From PALSA-968 sp964387075 (lineage in GTDB: Bacteria; Bacteroidota; Bacteroidia; B-17B0; Aurantibacillaceae), in assembly GCA_964387075.1 (NCBI GenBank), contig CAYLVB010000001.1, positions 310,001 through 374,000 of the forward strand: a stretch of 64,000 bases of DNA, read 5' to 3'. The position numbers and the translations under genes are program-made. Of the stretch, positions 43,205 to 50,569 are shown piece by piece. Under the pieces are notes generated by a model. That model worked only from the letters and a program-made list of their open reading frames with translations. It searched no databases and was not told where the DNA came from. Each line of letters begins with the position of its first letter. Positions within the stretch are counted from its first letter, which is position 1.

Positions 43205-44469
43205 TTTACAACTCGATTTGCTTTTTTTCCTTTAAACAGAATTCCTCCCACAAACAGATCGGAGAGCGCGGACCTATCAATCACAGCGTTCAGCAAATGT
43301 TGCTCATATACTCCCGATCGCGTGTTTAAAATAAAGGAGCGCGCAAAAGCTGTTCCGCTAATGCTTCCCTGAAGATCAAGATACCCTTGGGAATATACCA
43401 GGCCGCTTATCTCAGATTCTTTACCGATCTTCAGATAAATTGTGTTCGTGAAATTGCCATCCTTAATACATGCAGCAACGGTTCCCTTTATTTTGTTCTT
43501 TTCCCCTAGCAATAATACCGGAACAGGAATGTTCTTATGCGAAGTATCGATAACGGGTTTATAGATGAGAAGCAATGAAGAAGGATAATTAAGCGTTACT
43601 CCTTCTCCTGTTATTATACTATCTACCGCGAGGGCCTGGAGGGTACCTGCAAATTCTTTCTCTATCTCAATTACCGGCGCGGTTAAAAGCACATTGTTGA
43701 TAGAGCACCCTTTTCTGACTATGATCCTTTTTGGGGATTGTACAATGATATTTCCTGAAAGCCTTATATCATCCAAAATGATGATACCCGGGGCAATTAT
43801 ACGGAGGGTCTTGGATAGGAATGAATTCTTGATCGTATCCAGATCGGGTAATTGATCAAACATACATAACGAATCTCCCTGCGTTGCTTTACTGAGTTCA
43901 TCGAACTGTTTCACTAAGACCTCGTTTATTTCTGCTAATTGCTGCGGGGCTTGCATTTGCTTCCCATCCAGAATACGATCGCCCCAAAAAGTTTCGCCCT
44001 CTATGTGTGCCGGTTTTATTCCGGCTTTTGGTATAAAGCATGTCCCTTTTAACCTTGTATTTCCAGCAACGGCTATGGGCCTATTATTCTCCGTAAGAAC
44101 AAGCGCAGTATCCTTCATGAATGAAGTACCTGTTAAACACAAAATACTTTCTGAGATACCTTTCCAATAAGATCGTACACCAATAACCTGGTAACATCCC
44201 CACCATTTTTTAACAATCTCGACACTATCGAGGCCTTGTTCAAAAAGGTCAATCTTTTTTGGAAGAGAGGTCATTTCACAAGCGTCGGTAACAGCATAAT
44301 TGAACCCGGAATAAAGATTTGAATGTACGTTCCTGGAAATTGTGAATTTCTTAAGATCTATGGCGCTATAATAACTGTAAAGCAACAGTAGACTCAAGAG
44401 AACCGCTACCAGCATTCCGATAAAAACCGATAGATACAGGGCTCCTCCGCGCAGGGATCTGGTGAACAT
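43192..44469 (-). CDS. GspK/PilX-like protein with a beta-solenoid domain
   Basis: 425 residues. The N-terminus MFTRSLRGGALYLSVFIGML followed by VAVLLSLLLLYSYYS looks like the prepilin-like anchor of GspK/PilX but lacks E5. Most of the protein is a run of short turns and strands (ILDDIRLSGNIIVQSPKRII, NKIKGTVAACIKDG, LVYSQGYLDLQGSISGTAFA) resembling a bactofilin-like beta-solenoid, unlike the alpha-helical GspK insertion. It is probably a tip or membrane subunit. Fold assignment is by eye, so moderate confidence. Confidence 0.62.
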   Translation of the reverse strand: MFTRSLRGGALYLSVFIGMLVAVLLSLLLLYSYYSAIDLKKFTISRNVHSNLYSGFNYAVTDACEMTSLPKKIDLFEQGLDSVEIVKKWWGCYQVIGVRSYWKGISESILCLTGTSFMKDTALVLTENNRPIAVAGNTRLKGTCFIPKAGIKPAHIEGETFWGDRILDGKQMQAPQQLAEINEVLVKQFDELSKATQGDSLCMFDQLPDLDTIKNSFLSKTLRIIAPGIIILDDIRLSGNIIVQSPKRIIVRKGCSINNVLLTAPVIEIEKEFAGTLQALAVDSIITGEGVTLNYPSSLLLIYKPVIDTSHKNIPVPVLLLGEKNKIKGTVAACIKDGNFTNTIYLKIGKESEISGLVYSQGYLDLQGSISGTAFARSFILNTRSGVYEQHLLNAVIDRSALSDLFVGGILFKGKKANRVVKWLN

Positions 44470-44476
44470 GTGGGGG

Positions 44477-45229
44477 CTAATTTGAAACCGTCTTAGTGGC
44501 TTCTTTACTCTCCTTTTTAGGCTTTTTTTCCTTAGGTTTTTTCTCTTTCTTTTCTTTAACTGGTTTCTCTTTTTTAGGTTCAGGTTCTTTCTTATCGGTT
44601 GATGATTCCTTAGGTTTCTTTTTGAATAGATTCTTCAGCTTTTCTTTGAATGGTGTTTTAATCTTCCCGCCGGACACATCTTCAGTTCTTGGAGGCTTAA
44701 TGATCTCGACTCCATCTTTATATTTCTTAACATCCTCTACCCTCCCATTATAAAAGGCCTTGAATTTTCCATCAAGTTTGTCATTTTTGAAGTTCCCTTC
44801 CGCCACAAGTTGTCCCGTTTCGCTATATAACCTGTATTTGCCATGCTTAACTCCGTTTTTCCAATACAGCACATCGCGAAGCACTCCGGTTGTATACCAG
44901 CTCGACCATTTACCGGATTTAACTCCATACTTGAATTCGCCTGTTTCCTTTAAGTTCCCACCAATGAAAAAACACTTGTAATACCCGTGTAATAGCTTCC
45001 CATCAAAACCGCCTTTGGTCTCCATTATTTTGTTCGAGGCGTACCAATTGTAGGTTTTGTTCTCATCAGGCGTGATCTTCGCAGGATCTTTCAGCATCTG
45101 CGCTTTGATTGTATATTCAGGATAATTTACGGTAATATTGAACGATTTCAGTTTATCGTAATCAATGGAATTTTGTGCATTTGCCAAAAGCAAGCCTCCG
45201 GTAAAAAGTAAAAAAAAGAGCCGTTTCAT
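44477..45229 (-). CDS. Secreted MORN-repeat protein with Lys-rich tail, first gene of the pilus operon
   Basis: 250 residues. Signal peptide MKRLFFLLFTGGLLLANA, then five or so MORN-like repeats (LLHGYYKCFFIGGNLKETG, SGKWSSWYTTGVLRDVLYWK, GVKHGKYRLYSETGQLVAEG, LDGKFKAFYN) of the YwqK family. The tail (about 190-250) is almost all Lys, Glu and Pro (KKEPEPKKEKPVKEKKEKKP), probably unstructured and basic. It is seven bases upstream of the GspK-like gene and has its own strong promoter, so it leads the operon. A role in anchoring to peptidoglycan or lipid is possible. Not present in classical T2SS/T4P. Confidence 0.7.
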   Translation of the reverse strand: MKRLFFLLFTGGLLLANAQNSIDYDKLKSFNITVNYPEYTIKAQMLKDPAKITPDENKTYNWYASNKIMETKGGFDGKLLHGYYKCFFIGGNLKETGEFKYGVKSGKWSSWYTTGVLRDVLYWKNGVKHGKYRLYSETGQLVAEGNFKNDKLDGKFKAFYNGRVEDVKKYKDGVEIIKPPRTEDVSGGKIKTPFKEKLKNLFKKKPKESSTDKKEPEPKKEKPVKEKKEKKPKEKKPKKESKEATKTVSN

Positions 45230-45234
45230 ACGTG

Positions 45235-45264
45235 TAAATATAGACGTTTTATTTAATTATTCAA
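45235..45264 (-). promoter_or_regulatory. Promoter of the secretion/pilus operon
   Basis: On the minus strand GTTG (CAA at 45262-45264 on plus) is followed by 19 bp and TATATTTA (45235-45242), a good fit to the Bacteroidota -33/-7 pattern. The ATG of the MORN gene lies five bases after the -7 box, so transcription probably begins at or next to the start codon. Confidence 0.6.
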
Positions 45265-45468
45265 CGCACTTCTGGATACTGCATGGTGTGCATAAAAAGC
45301 AGTCCGCACATTTTCAGGCTGTTCTTCAGACAAATATCTATCAAAGTGAATGTTTTTTAGCAAATTAATTAGGCGCTGAACAGGCTAAATTTTATCAAAA
45401 AAAAGACTCGTTTCCAGATAACTCTTATTTTAGCCAAAGTATTTCTACCTCAATAACAGAACTGTACA

Positions 45469-46086
45469 ATGATAGTTTCAACCATGTCCAAAGAAGAAGT
45501 CATCAAAGAGATGCTATCGGACTTTGATGTGGTAAGACGTAAATCGGAATATTCCATCAAGGAATTACGAAGACAGCTTCTAAAGACGAAAAAGTATCCA
45601 CTCATTCAATCCTACGATTACTTAACACCTAAAACGAAAAACACCTGGGTTTATATCCTGGATTTAAAATCAAAGAACGATATTTTCCAGACATTTGTCA
45701 ATTACCATTATACATCAATCGGATTTATGGCAGCTTTGGTAAGCACAGATATGAGCATCACCTTTTATACTGGGCATTTTTTCACACGCTTTGTTGAAAG
45801 GGAAAAGCTTGGTATTTCGCAGCCAGGAGAAATGATAAAGAAGTATTTTATACTTAATCCGTTTTGCCAATTTGAAGCTCAGGGGAAATTAAATGATGGA
45901 GCAAAAGAAGTTATGGGCCTTGTTCACTCAGGCGTAGTGCTTGGCGTTAAAACAAAAAATAACATTATCGTTTGCAACACCTATCTTTCAAAGGATATGC
46001 TGCGGAAAGACCAGACCCTAATTGCAAATAGCCTGAAGGCCGAGCTTGACAATTATATGGCAATGGAAAAGGCTGGTTTAATTTAA
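45469..46086 (+). CDS. Hypothetical protein with HxxxRFxER motif
   Basis: 205 residues; ATG at 45469 or five codons later. No signal peptide. A motif HFFTRFVEREKLG (centre) followed later by VKTKNNIIVCNTYLSKDML recalls the H-x-x-x-R-x-x-x-R plus terminal strand pattern of small RNase-like toxins, but the match is weak. N-terminal half is Lys-rich and helical. It stands alone between the pilus operon (divergent) and further hypothetical genes; lies in the accessory stretch. Function is not assigned. Confidence 0.55.
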   Translation: MIVSTMSKEEVIKEMLSDFDVVRRKSEYSIKELRRQLLKTKKYPLIQSYDYLTPKTKNTWVYILDLKSKNDIFQTFVNYHYTSIGFMAALVSTDMSITFYTGHFFTRFVEREKLGISQPGEMIKKYFILNPFCQFEAQGKLNDGAKEVMGLVHSGVVLGVKTKNNIIVCNTYLSKDMLRKDQTLIANSLKAELDNYMAMEKAGLI

Positions 46087-46212
46087 GTGAAGTTTCATAT
46101 AGCTGATAAGAAATATGGCACTTTGCTCAGGAAGATAAACGGCCTCCATGAAACAAACGCAACAATTACTGACAAGCGAGCATGGATGATAGATTAAAAC
46201 TATATCCAGTAT

Positions 46213-46638
46213 TTATACCCAAGCTTGCCGGATAGGGCCACTTAAATTTGCCTTTATTGCTTTGCTAATTTTGCGTAGGTCCTCGGTGAAGATATACACC
46301 GGGGCCAATCGATCCCGGTAATATCTGTACATTTTAATTGTTAAGGCGTGCTCCTGAATTAATTTTTGCTCGATGTAAGTATAAATCTCGAAAGGCTTAC
46401 TATCCGCCGCTCTTAAATACTGAATTTCATTATTGGGAATAAAAAGCAATTGGGTCTTTGCAGAAAAAGGGACTACGAGTTGATTTTCCAGCAAGAATGA
46501 CGTTAACAGACTTATTCTGGCATTTGACTCAAGTGCTTCCACAGACTGAATAAATATCTCTTTCTTTTGGTAAACTTTGTTCAAGATTTCGAAGGTCTTC
46601 GTGGTTTCCGCTTTGACTATTAATAGATGGGCATTCAT
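46213..46638 (-). CDS. Hypothetical protein
   Basis: The frame is open from an ATG at 46695; I prefer the ATG at 46638 (141 residues, MNAHLLIVKAETTKTFEIL) because a TACATTTA box lies just upstream at 46645-46652. It is a soluble alpha/beta protein without recognised motifs. Lys and Glu-rich helices dominate the C-terminal half (FEIYTYIEQKLIQEHALTI). Neighbours are also unknown. Convergent with the gene at 45469. Confidence 0.5.
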   Translation of the reverse strand: MNAHLLIVKAETTKTFEILNKVYQKKEIFIQSVEALESNARISLLTSFLLENQLVVPFSAKTQLLFIPNNEIQYLRAADSKPFEIYTYIEQKLIQEHALTIKMYRYYRDRLAPVYIFTEDLRKISKAIKANLSGPIRQAWV

Positions 46639-46789
46639 TCCAAACATAAATGTATGCAAAATTCGTGATAAATAGTTTACACAGATTAATAGCATATCTT
46701 AGCATGCCCACCAACTATAAATCAACATTATCCGTCTTCGGTTTTTATACTATATTAATCCAAATCCGTATATTCGGGATTAAAACGAA

Positions 46790-47014
46790 ATGATGTTTAC
46801 AGACTTAATTGATCAGCTAAAACAGGTCAAAAGGCCGGAAGATGTGAGTTCAGGGCTTATCGATGAACTGCTGAATGCCTCTATTGCTGGGATGTGCTTC
46901 AAAATTCAACAAGACAATGAAATGAGCATGAGCGAATCCCTTGTTGAAGCGCGAACCTTCATTTTGGAGCACTTTGATCAATTGCTTTTAGACACCCATT
47001 TGAGAGAAGAATGA
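46790..47014 (+). CDS. Small hypothetical protein
   Basis: 74 residues starting with two Met codons, helical and acidic (MMFTDLIDQLKQVKRPEDVS, ESLVEARTFILEHFDQLLLD), no membrane segment. A TATATTCG element lies upstream at about 46769. It is divergent from the 46213 gene and upstream of the tRNA fragment. It may be a small regulator, antitoxin or accessory protein. Unrecognised. Confidence 0.45.
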   Translation: MMFTDLIDQLKQVKRPEDVSSGLIDELLNASIAGMCFKIQQDNEMSMSESLVEARTFILEHFDQLLLDTHLREE

Positions 47015-47086
47015 TTTTCGCTGTTAATATTGAATGATTAGGATTTTGGTCTCTCGGTATATTTACCATCCCCAGTACAGTCCCCT

Positions 47087-47119
47087 AAAAAAATAACCCC
47101 ACTGATAATCAGTAGGGTT
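47087..47119 (-). terminator. Rho-independent terminator after the tRNA-Asp fragment
   Basis: Minus-strand stem AACCCTACTGA / TCAGTGGGGTT (11 pairs with one U-G, loop TTA) followed by ATTTTTTT. It lies 11 bp past the tRNA 3' end, the normal place for the native tRNA terminator. Confidence 0.75.
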
Positions 47120-47130
47120 ATATCGATTAT

Positions 47131-47152
47131 TGCGGTCCGGACGGGACTCGAA
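47131..47152 (-). pseudogene. 3' fragment of tRNA-Asp, probable integration scar
   Basis: The minus strand reads TTCGAGTCCCGTCCGGACC then GCA: T-loop, T-stem 3' half, acceptor 3' half CCGGACC, discriminator G and CA. This is the 3' end of bacterial tRNA-Asp (GTC). The sequence further 5' is not tRNA-like, so only 22 nt remain. Duplicated 3' tRNA ends mark one side of elements inserted by tyrosine integrases. With the tRNA on minus strand, the element should lie to the right (above 47152). Confidence 0.7.
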
Positions 47153-47197
47153 GATCTCATTTTGTAACTCATTCATTTACCCAAATATAGCAATTCT

Positions 47198-47215
47198 CTC
47201 CGCTTTTTCTGAATG
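47198..47215. repeat. 18-bp match to the 127-bp tandem repeat
   Basis: CTCCGCTTTTTCTGAATG is identical to the start of copies 2 to 4 of the repeat at 5433-5860. Here it stands alone, next to the transposase 3' end and 46 bp from the tRNA-Asp fragment. Confidence 0.7.
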
Positions 47216-47219
47216 ACAA

Positions 47220-47237
47220 CCTTCACTCCAGTGAAGG
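47220..47237. repeat. Hairpin at the 3' end of the transposase gene
   Basis: CCTTCACT-CC-AGTGAAGG is a perfect 8-bp stem with a 2-nt loop, starting four bases after the transposase stop. No T-run follows on the minus strand. It may stabilise the mRNA end or be part of an IS end. Confidence 0.55.
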
Positions 47238-47240
47238 CCC

Positions 47241-48599
47241 CTAATTATTACCACAGGAATTATTGCAATTAGCCTGGCTTTTCTTGTAATTAAACCCTTG
47301 ACACTGAATGCATTTAACACATTTATTGGCCGCCACGCGCATCATGATCGCCTTCTTGGTACGTTGCCGTACATCAAACTTAAGGGGTATTCCAAAATAA
47401 ACTTCGTGGGGCGTGCGGGGACGGTGTTTATAATGCGGCCGCAGGGTATTGTAATCCATCACGGCCCAATCGAGGTATTTACTTACGGCCTCTACACTTT
47501 CAAACTTACGATTGCGAAGATATCTTCCCTTTATGGTTCTATGCACGGCTTCTACCGGCGAGTTAGAGAAACGAATATCCTTTAAAGCCCGGATCTTGGT
47601 GATCTTGTGTTTTGTGAGCTTTGCTATGAACTGCTGTATATGCTTATTGTGGTTTTCGCTTCCTCCATCCGTAACCATAAAACTATGTCCTCCATTTTTC
47701 ACATCGGGATGCAAAGCAATATTTTGCAGCGCTTTTGTCATTGATTGACGTACGATATCAAATGTATTTCTTTCGGAAACATGGAACCCAAGGATCATCT
47801 TGGAGTAATTATCCATCACGAAGGAAATACAAATGTTCTTACCATCAATGAGCGGGTAAAAAGTTGTATCCACATGCAGATACTCATTCGGGCATGTTGC
47901 CATAAGACCTTTTGTTTTCGCTTGCTTCTTAAAAGCTTTCTTATCGATCTCATGAAGTCGCGCGTATTTGTACCAACTATATAAACTAACCACCAGGTTT
48001 TTATTGCGCAACGCAAGTGAAGCGATTGAAACAATTGGCCAATGATCGTATTCGGGATCCAACAACAGTTTTTTGATCTTTTTTATTTCATCCAACTGCA
48101 ATTGCTGCGGATGTCGTTTGGCGCATAAGGAAGTAAAGGAATCAAAGCAATCAAAACGGGCTTCGAGTGTCCAATGATAATAGAGAGTTTTAGAAAGCCC
48201 TACCATTTTCAACGCACGCTCAAGTCCAATGTGTTCGCGCATGTAGTTCACTGCCTTTAGTACCCTACCTTGCAGGTCGCGGTCGCCTTTGGCCTTTTTC
48301 ACGATCGGAACAATTGCCGAAGAAAGACAAACCCACGAACGTGCGAATGAGAGCATAGCGCGTTTCATTCGATTGTTGTCAAATAAAAGTGACGCGTGAT
48401 CGCCACTCAAACTAAATAGTTTCCGAAACTCATGACCTTTGTAATCGGTGAGATCAGTCTTTCGCCACTTAGATCTTGTAGCATACGGAATATCTTTTCG
48501 GAATTTTGTAGGGAGCACGTGCTCGTTGCCCGTATTGTAAAGAAAAATTACAGAGCTGTCGTATTTCTGTCTCATGTTTTTTGGGCAATGATACAACAT
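47241..48599 (-). CDS. DDE transposase / integrase-core protein
   Basis: From the ATG at 48599 (GTG at 48641 and ATG at 48575 are alternatives) it has 452 residues. It contains the rve-type core with D244 in HVDTTFYPL, D311 in VTDGGSEN and E350 in NSPVEAVHRTIKGRY, plus the typical DYNTLRPHYKHRPRTPHEV tail. An N-terminal HTH-like region (GLERALKMVGLSKTLYYHW) and a C-terminal Cys-rich knuckle (CVKCIQCQGF...CNNSC) are present. DDE triad and fold suggest an active transposase of the IS3/IS481-like class. I did not find matching terminal inverted repeats, so it may be immobile or have diverged ends. Confidence 0.8.
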   Translation of the reverse strand: MLYHCPKNMRQKYDSSVIFLYNTGNEHVLPTKFRKDIPYATRSKWRKTDLTDYKGHEFRKLFSLSGDHASLLFDNNRMKRAMLSFARSWVCLSSAIVPIVKKAKGDRDLQGRVLKAVNYMREHIGLERALKMVGLSKTLYYHWTLEARFDCFDSFTSLCAKRHPQQLQLDEIKKIKKLLLDPEYDHWPIVSIASLALRNKNLVVSLYSWYKYARLHEIDKKAFKKQAKTKGLMATCPNEYLHVDTTFYPLIDGKNICISFVMDNYSKMILGFHVSERNTFDIVRQSMTKALQNIALHPDVKNGGHSFMVTDGGSENHNKHIQQFIAKLTKHKITKIRALKDIRFSNSPVEAVHRTIKGRYLRNRKFESVEAVSKYLDWAVMDYNTLRPHYKHRPRTPHEVYFGIPLKFDVRQRTKKAIMMRVAANKCVKCIQCQGFNYKKSQANCNNSCGNN

Positions 48600-48651
48600 C
48601 CCCCGATTCCGGATCCATACGGAAGAAGAGACCGTAACCACCGAATAAAAA

Positions 48652-48683
48652 TTTGCTTTTAGACCCGTAAAATCGTATCTTTA
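48652..48683 (+). promoter_or_regulatory. Promoter of the Fic-antitoxin-like gene
   Basis: TTTG (48652-48655), 20 bp, then TATCTTTA (48676-48683), close to the Bacteroidota pattern. The ATG follows after four bases, which predicts a leaderless mRNA. Confidence 0.5.
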
Positions 48684-48687
48684 CAGT

Positions 48688-48846
48688 ATGAAATCGGCCT
48701 CAAAGAAGAAGAAAAAGAGCGGTAAATCCCTACGGGAGGATATCCTTAGATCGCTGCTTGCCTCTTTTAAGATAGAGGGTATTGACATTCCGGCAAGTAT
48801 AGCTGAGGCAACCCTCAAGAAGGTAGAGCTTAGCCTGGGAAAATAG
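48688..48846 (+). CDS. Small protein with Fic-inhibitory S-x-x-x-E-G motif, putative Fic antitoxin
   Basis: 52 residues (too short for standard ORF cut-offs). After a Lys-rich start (MKSASKKKKKSGKSL) comes a helix LLASFKIEGIDIP with S26-x3-E30-G31, matching the (S/T)xxxE(G/N) inhibitory motif of Fic antitoxins such as VbhA and YhfG, and a closing helix (SIAEATLKKVELSLGK). In these systems the Glu blocks the ATP gamma-phosphate site in Fic. The gene has its own promoter and converges on the fic gene, sharing 17 bp at the 3' ends (48830-48846). Size, motif and position agree; that it binds this Fic is inference. Confidence 0.68.
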   Translation: MKSASKKKKKSGKSLREDILRSLLASFKIEGIDIPASIAEATLKKVELSLGK

Positions 48847-49417
48847 ATCTTATAAAATCGATCATCAGCGAATAATCGCGCTTAGCACAGTTTTGTACAG
48901 CGGAAACATACTTTTCAAACTCCTTTTTGCCCACCCTTTCAAATTTCAAAGCCTCATACCCGGCCTTTCTGCACATTAGGTTTGCCAGTAGGCGCGCGGT
49001 TCTTCCATTCCCTTCACGAAACGGGTGAATAAACAAGAGCTCGGCATGAACGATGGCTATGTCCTCAATTAACTTCTCCTCACTTTTATACGTACCGGGC
49101 AACCCGGATAAAATTTGCTCTTCGAATGCCACCATCGTTTCCGGCAAAAATTTTGAAGCTGCAAAGGTAAAGCCGCCCTTTGACAGGTTAATGTTCCTTA
49201 GCTGCCCGGCAAATGAGTAGAGATGGCTCAAGGCCAGCTTATGAATCTTTAAAATATAGGCAGAATTAAATTTGGTTCGACCGGTCAAATGTTCTGTTAA
49301 ATAAATTTCCGCTTTTAAGAACCCTTCGAATTCAGATGCGTTTATTTCATCAGGTTTCGTAAGACCTAAAAGGTTTGGTAAAATTTCGCCCTGATCATCC
49401 GGTGCCTTGTACTTCAT
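48830..49417 (-). CDS. Fic-family protein with complete active-site motif
   Basis: From the ATG at 49417 (195 residues; the upstream TTG at 49459 would overlap anmK). It starts MKYKAPDDQGEILPN. The Fic motif HPFREGNGRTAR (131-142) is complete, with catalytic His131. The N-terminus has no inhibitory S-x-x-x-E-G helix, so this is a class I Fic needing a separate antitoxin, which the small facing gene appears to be. Active Fic proteins attach AMP or a similar group to a target protein hydroxyl; the target is not known. A TATATTTG box lies four bases upstream of the ATG. It comes just after anmK on the same strand (17 bp). Confidence 0.88.
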   Translation of the reverse strand: MKYKAPDDQGEILPNLLGLTKPDEINASEFEGFLKAEIYLTEHLTGRTKFNSAYILKIHKLALSHLYSFAGQLRNINLSKGGFTFAASKFLPETMVAFEEQILSGLPGTYKSEEKLIEDIAIVHAELLFIHPFREGNGRTARLLANLMCRKAGYEALKFERVGKKEFEKYVSAVQNCAKRDYSLMIDFIRSIFPG

Positions 49418-49421
49418 CAAG

Positions 49422-49429
49422 CAAATATA
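49422..49429 (-). promoter_or_regulatory. -7 box of the Fic gene
   Basis: TATATTTG on minus, four bases before the preferred ATG at 49417. It lies within 13 bp of the anmK stop and supports choosing this start. No -33 box is clear. Confidence 0.45.
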
Positions 49430-49434
49430 AGCTT

Positions 49435-50544
49435 TCAGAAATACACCGCCCCCCCGCAACTATCCCTCCTCGCCCCCGTAACTTCCTTAAGGCAATTCAC
49501 TTCTCCCCTAACCCGTAAAACGCCAAGGAAGGCAAAGATGAGAGCTTCTTTGAACTGGATGGTTTGGTCGTCGGGTATGGTGAGCGCGCAATTGGAGTAA
49601 GCGGCTATGCGGTTAATGAGATCGGTGTTGTAGGCACCGCCGCCGGTAATTAATACGTTGCGTACTTTAAAATGATTGATAACACGCGCAATTTGCAAAG
49701 CTGCGTGTTCGGAGGCTGTGGCCAGCCGGTCGTTAGTGGTTATGCGGTATTGGTTGATGCGTGTCAAAACAAATTTCTCTATCCACTCCCGCCCTATTGA
49801 TTTTGTGTTGTAGTTCTTGTAGTAAGGCAACGCGTTGAGCTTCCTCAGTAAATTCCAATGCACTTGTCCCTTGGCAGCCAGCTTCCCCCCTTTGTCATAA
49901 GGCAAACCTTTTACATTCGCCAGGCAATTCAAAACCAGGTTTGCCGGACAAATATCAAAAGCACGCAACCCTGTCCCCCGCTGGAGGGGGTGGTCCGAAG
50001 GACCGGGGGAGGATTTTTCATTCTTGATGGAAATATTAGCTATGCCGCCAATGTTCAAACAAGCATCATACTCACTAAAAAGTAATTTGTCGCCAATGGG
50101 TACTAAAGGAGCGCCTTGTCCGCCCAGGGCCACATCCCCACTTCTAAAATCGCAAACGGTTTTGCTTCCGGTGGTGGCCGCAATAGTTGAGCCGCTGCCA
50201 ATTTGTAAAGTAAATCCCTTTTCGGGCTGATGAAATACGGTGTGTCCGTGCGAAGAAACAAGATCGATGTTCTTAAATTTATTTTTCTTTACAAAAGCGT
50301 TCACTTGCTTGCCAATAAAAGTTCCGAACTCAGCATCAAGGGCAATTAATTTCTCAGCCGATAGTTTATGCGCGTTGCCCAATTTGCTTTTCCATTCCCT
50401 ATTGTAAGAAACGGTCTGCGCTTTTTCTATGGAGTAAGTCCAATGTTTCCCTTTCCTGGTAAACGAACAAAAAGCAATATCGAGTCCATCGAGAGATGTT
50501 CCGGACATCAAACCAATTACTCTATACGAACCTTGCTTCCTCAT
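49435..50544 (-). CDS. anmK: Anhydro-N-acetylmuramic acid kinase
   Basis: 369 residues. AnmK phosphorylates and opens 1,6-anhydro-MurNAc from recycled peptidoglycan. The family motifs are present: VIGLMSGTSLDGLDIAF, SSHGHTVFHQP, CDFRSGDVALGGQGAPLVPI, LNIGGIANIS and VLITGGGAYNTDLINRI. After NIGGIANIS an extra stretch (about KSSPGPSDHPLQRGTG) is encoded by a GC-rich palindromic repeat (49973-50013), absent from typical AnmK; it sits in a surface loop position and leaves the frame open. Monocistronic-looking, followed by fic. Activity is probably kept but the insert is unusual. Confidence 0.92.
   Translation of the reverse strand: MRKQGSYRVIGLMSGTSLDGLDIAFCSFTRKGKHWTYSIEKAQTVSYNREWKSKLGNAHKLSAEKLIALDAEFGTFIGKQVNAFVKKNKFKNIDLVSSHGHTVFHQPEKGFTLQIGSGSTIAATTGSKTVCDFRSGDVALGGQGAPLVPIGDKLLFSEYDACLNIGGIANISIKNEKSSPGPSDHPLQRGTGLRAFDICPANLVLNCLANVKGLPYDKGGKLAAKGQVHWNLLRKLNALPYYKNYNTKSIGREWIEKFVLTRINQYRITTNDRLATASEHAALQIARVINHFKVRNVLITGGGAYNTDLINRIAAYSNCALTIPDDQTIQFKEALIFAFLGVLRVRGEVNCLKEVTGARRDSCGGAVYF
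49973..50013. repeat. GC-rich palindromic repeat in frame within anmK
   Basis: GGTCC-GAA-GGACC (49992-50004) is nested in a longer dyad with TCCCCCG (49974) and CGGGGGA (50004). It is translated in frame in anmK. Such hairpin repeats are common in Bacteroidota intergenic DNA, rare inside genes. Confidence 0.7.
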
Positions 50545-50569
50545 TGGACCCTACGAATATACAAATTCT

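Noticed and set aside
47131..47152. Intact tRNA gene
   Set aside because: D-arm, anticodon arm and 5' acceptor are missing; only the 3' end is present.
47241..48700. Terminal inverted repeats of an insertion sequence around the transposase
   Set aside because: I looked for inverted matches of the sequences beyond the 3' end (including CTCCGCTTTTTCTGAATG) upstream of 48641 and found none of useful length.
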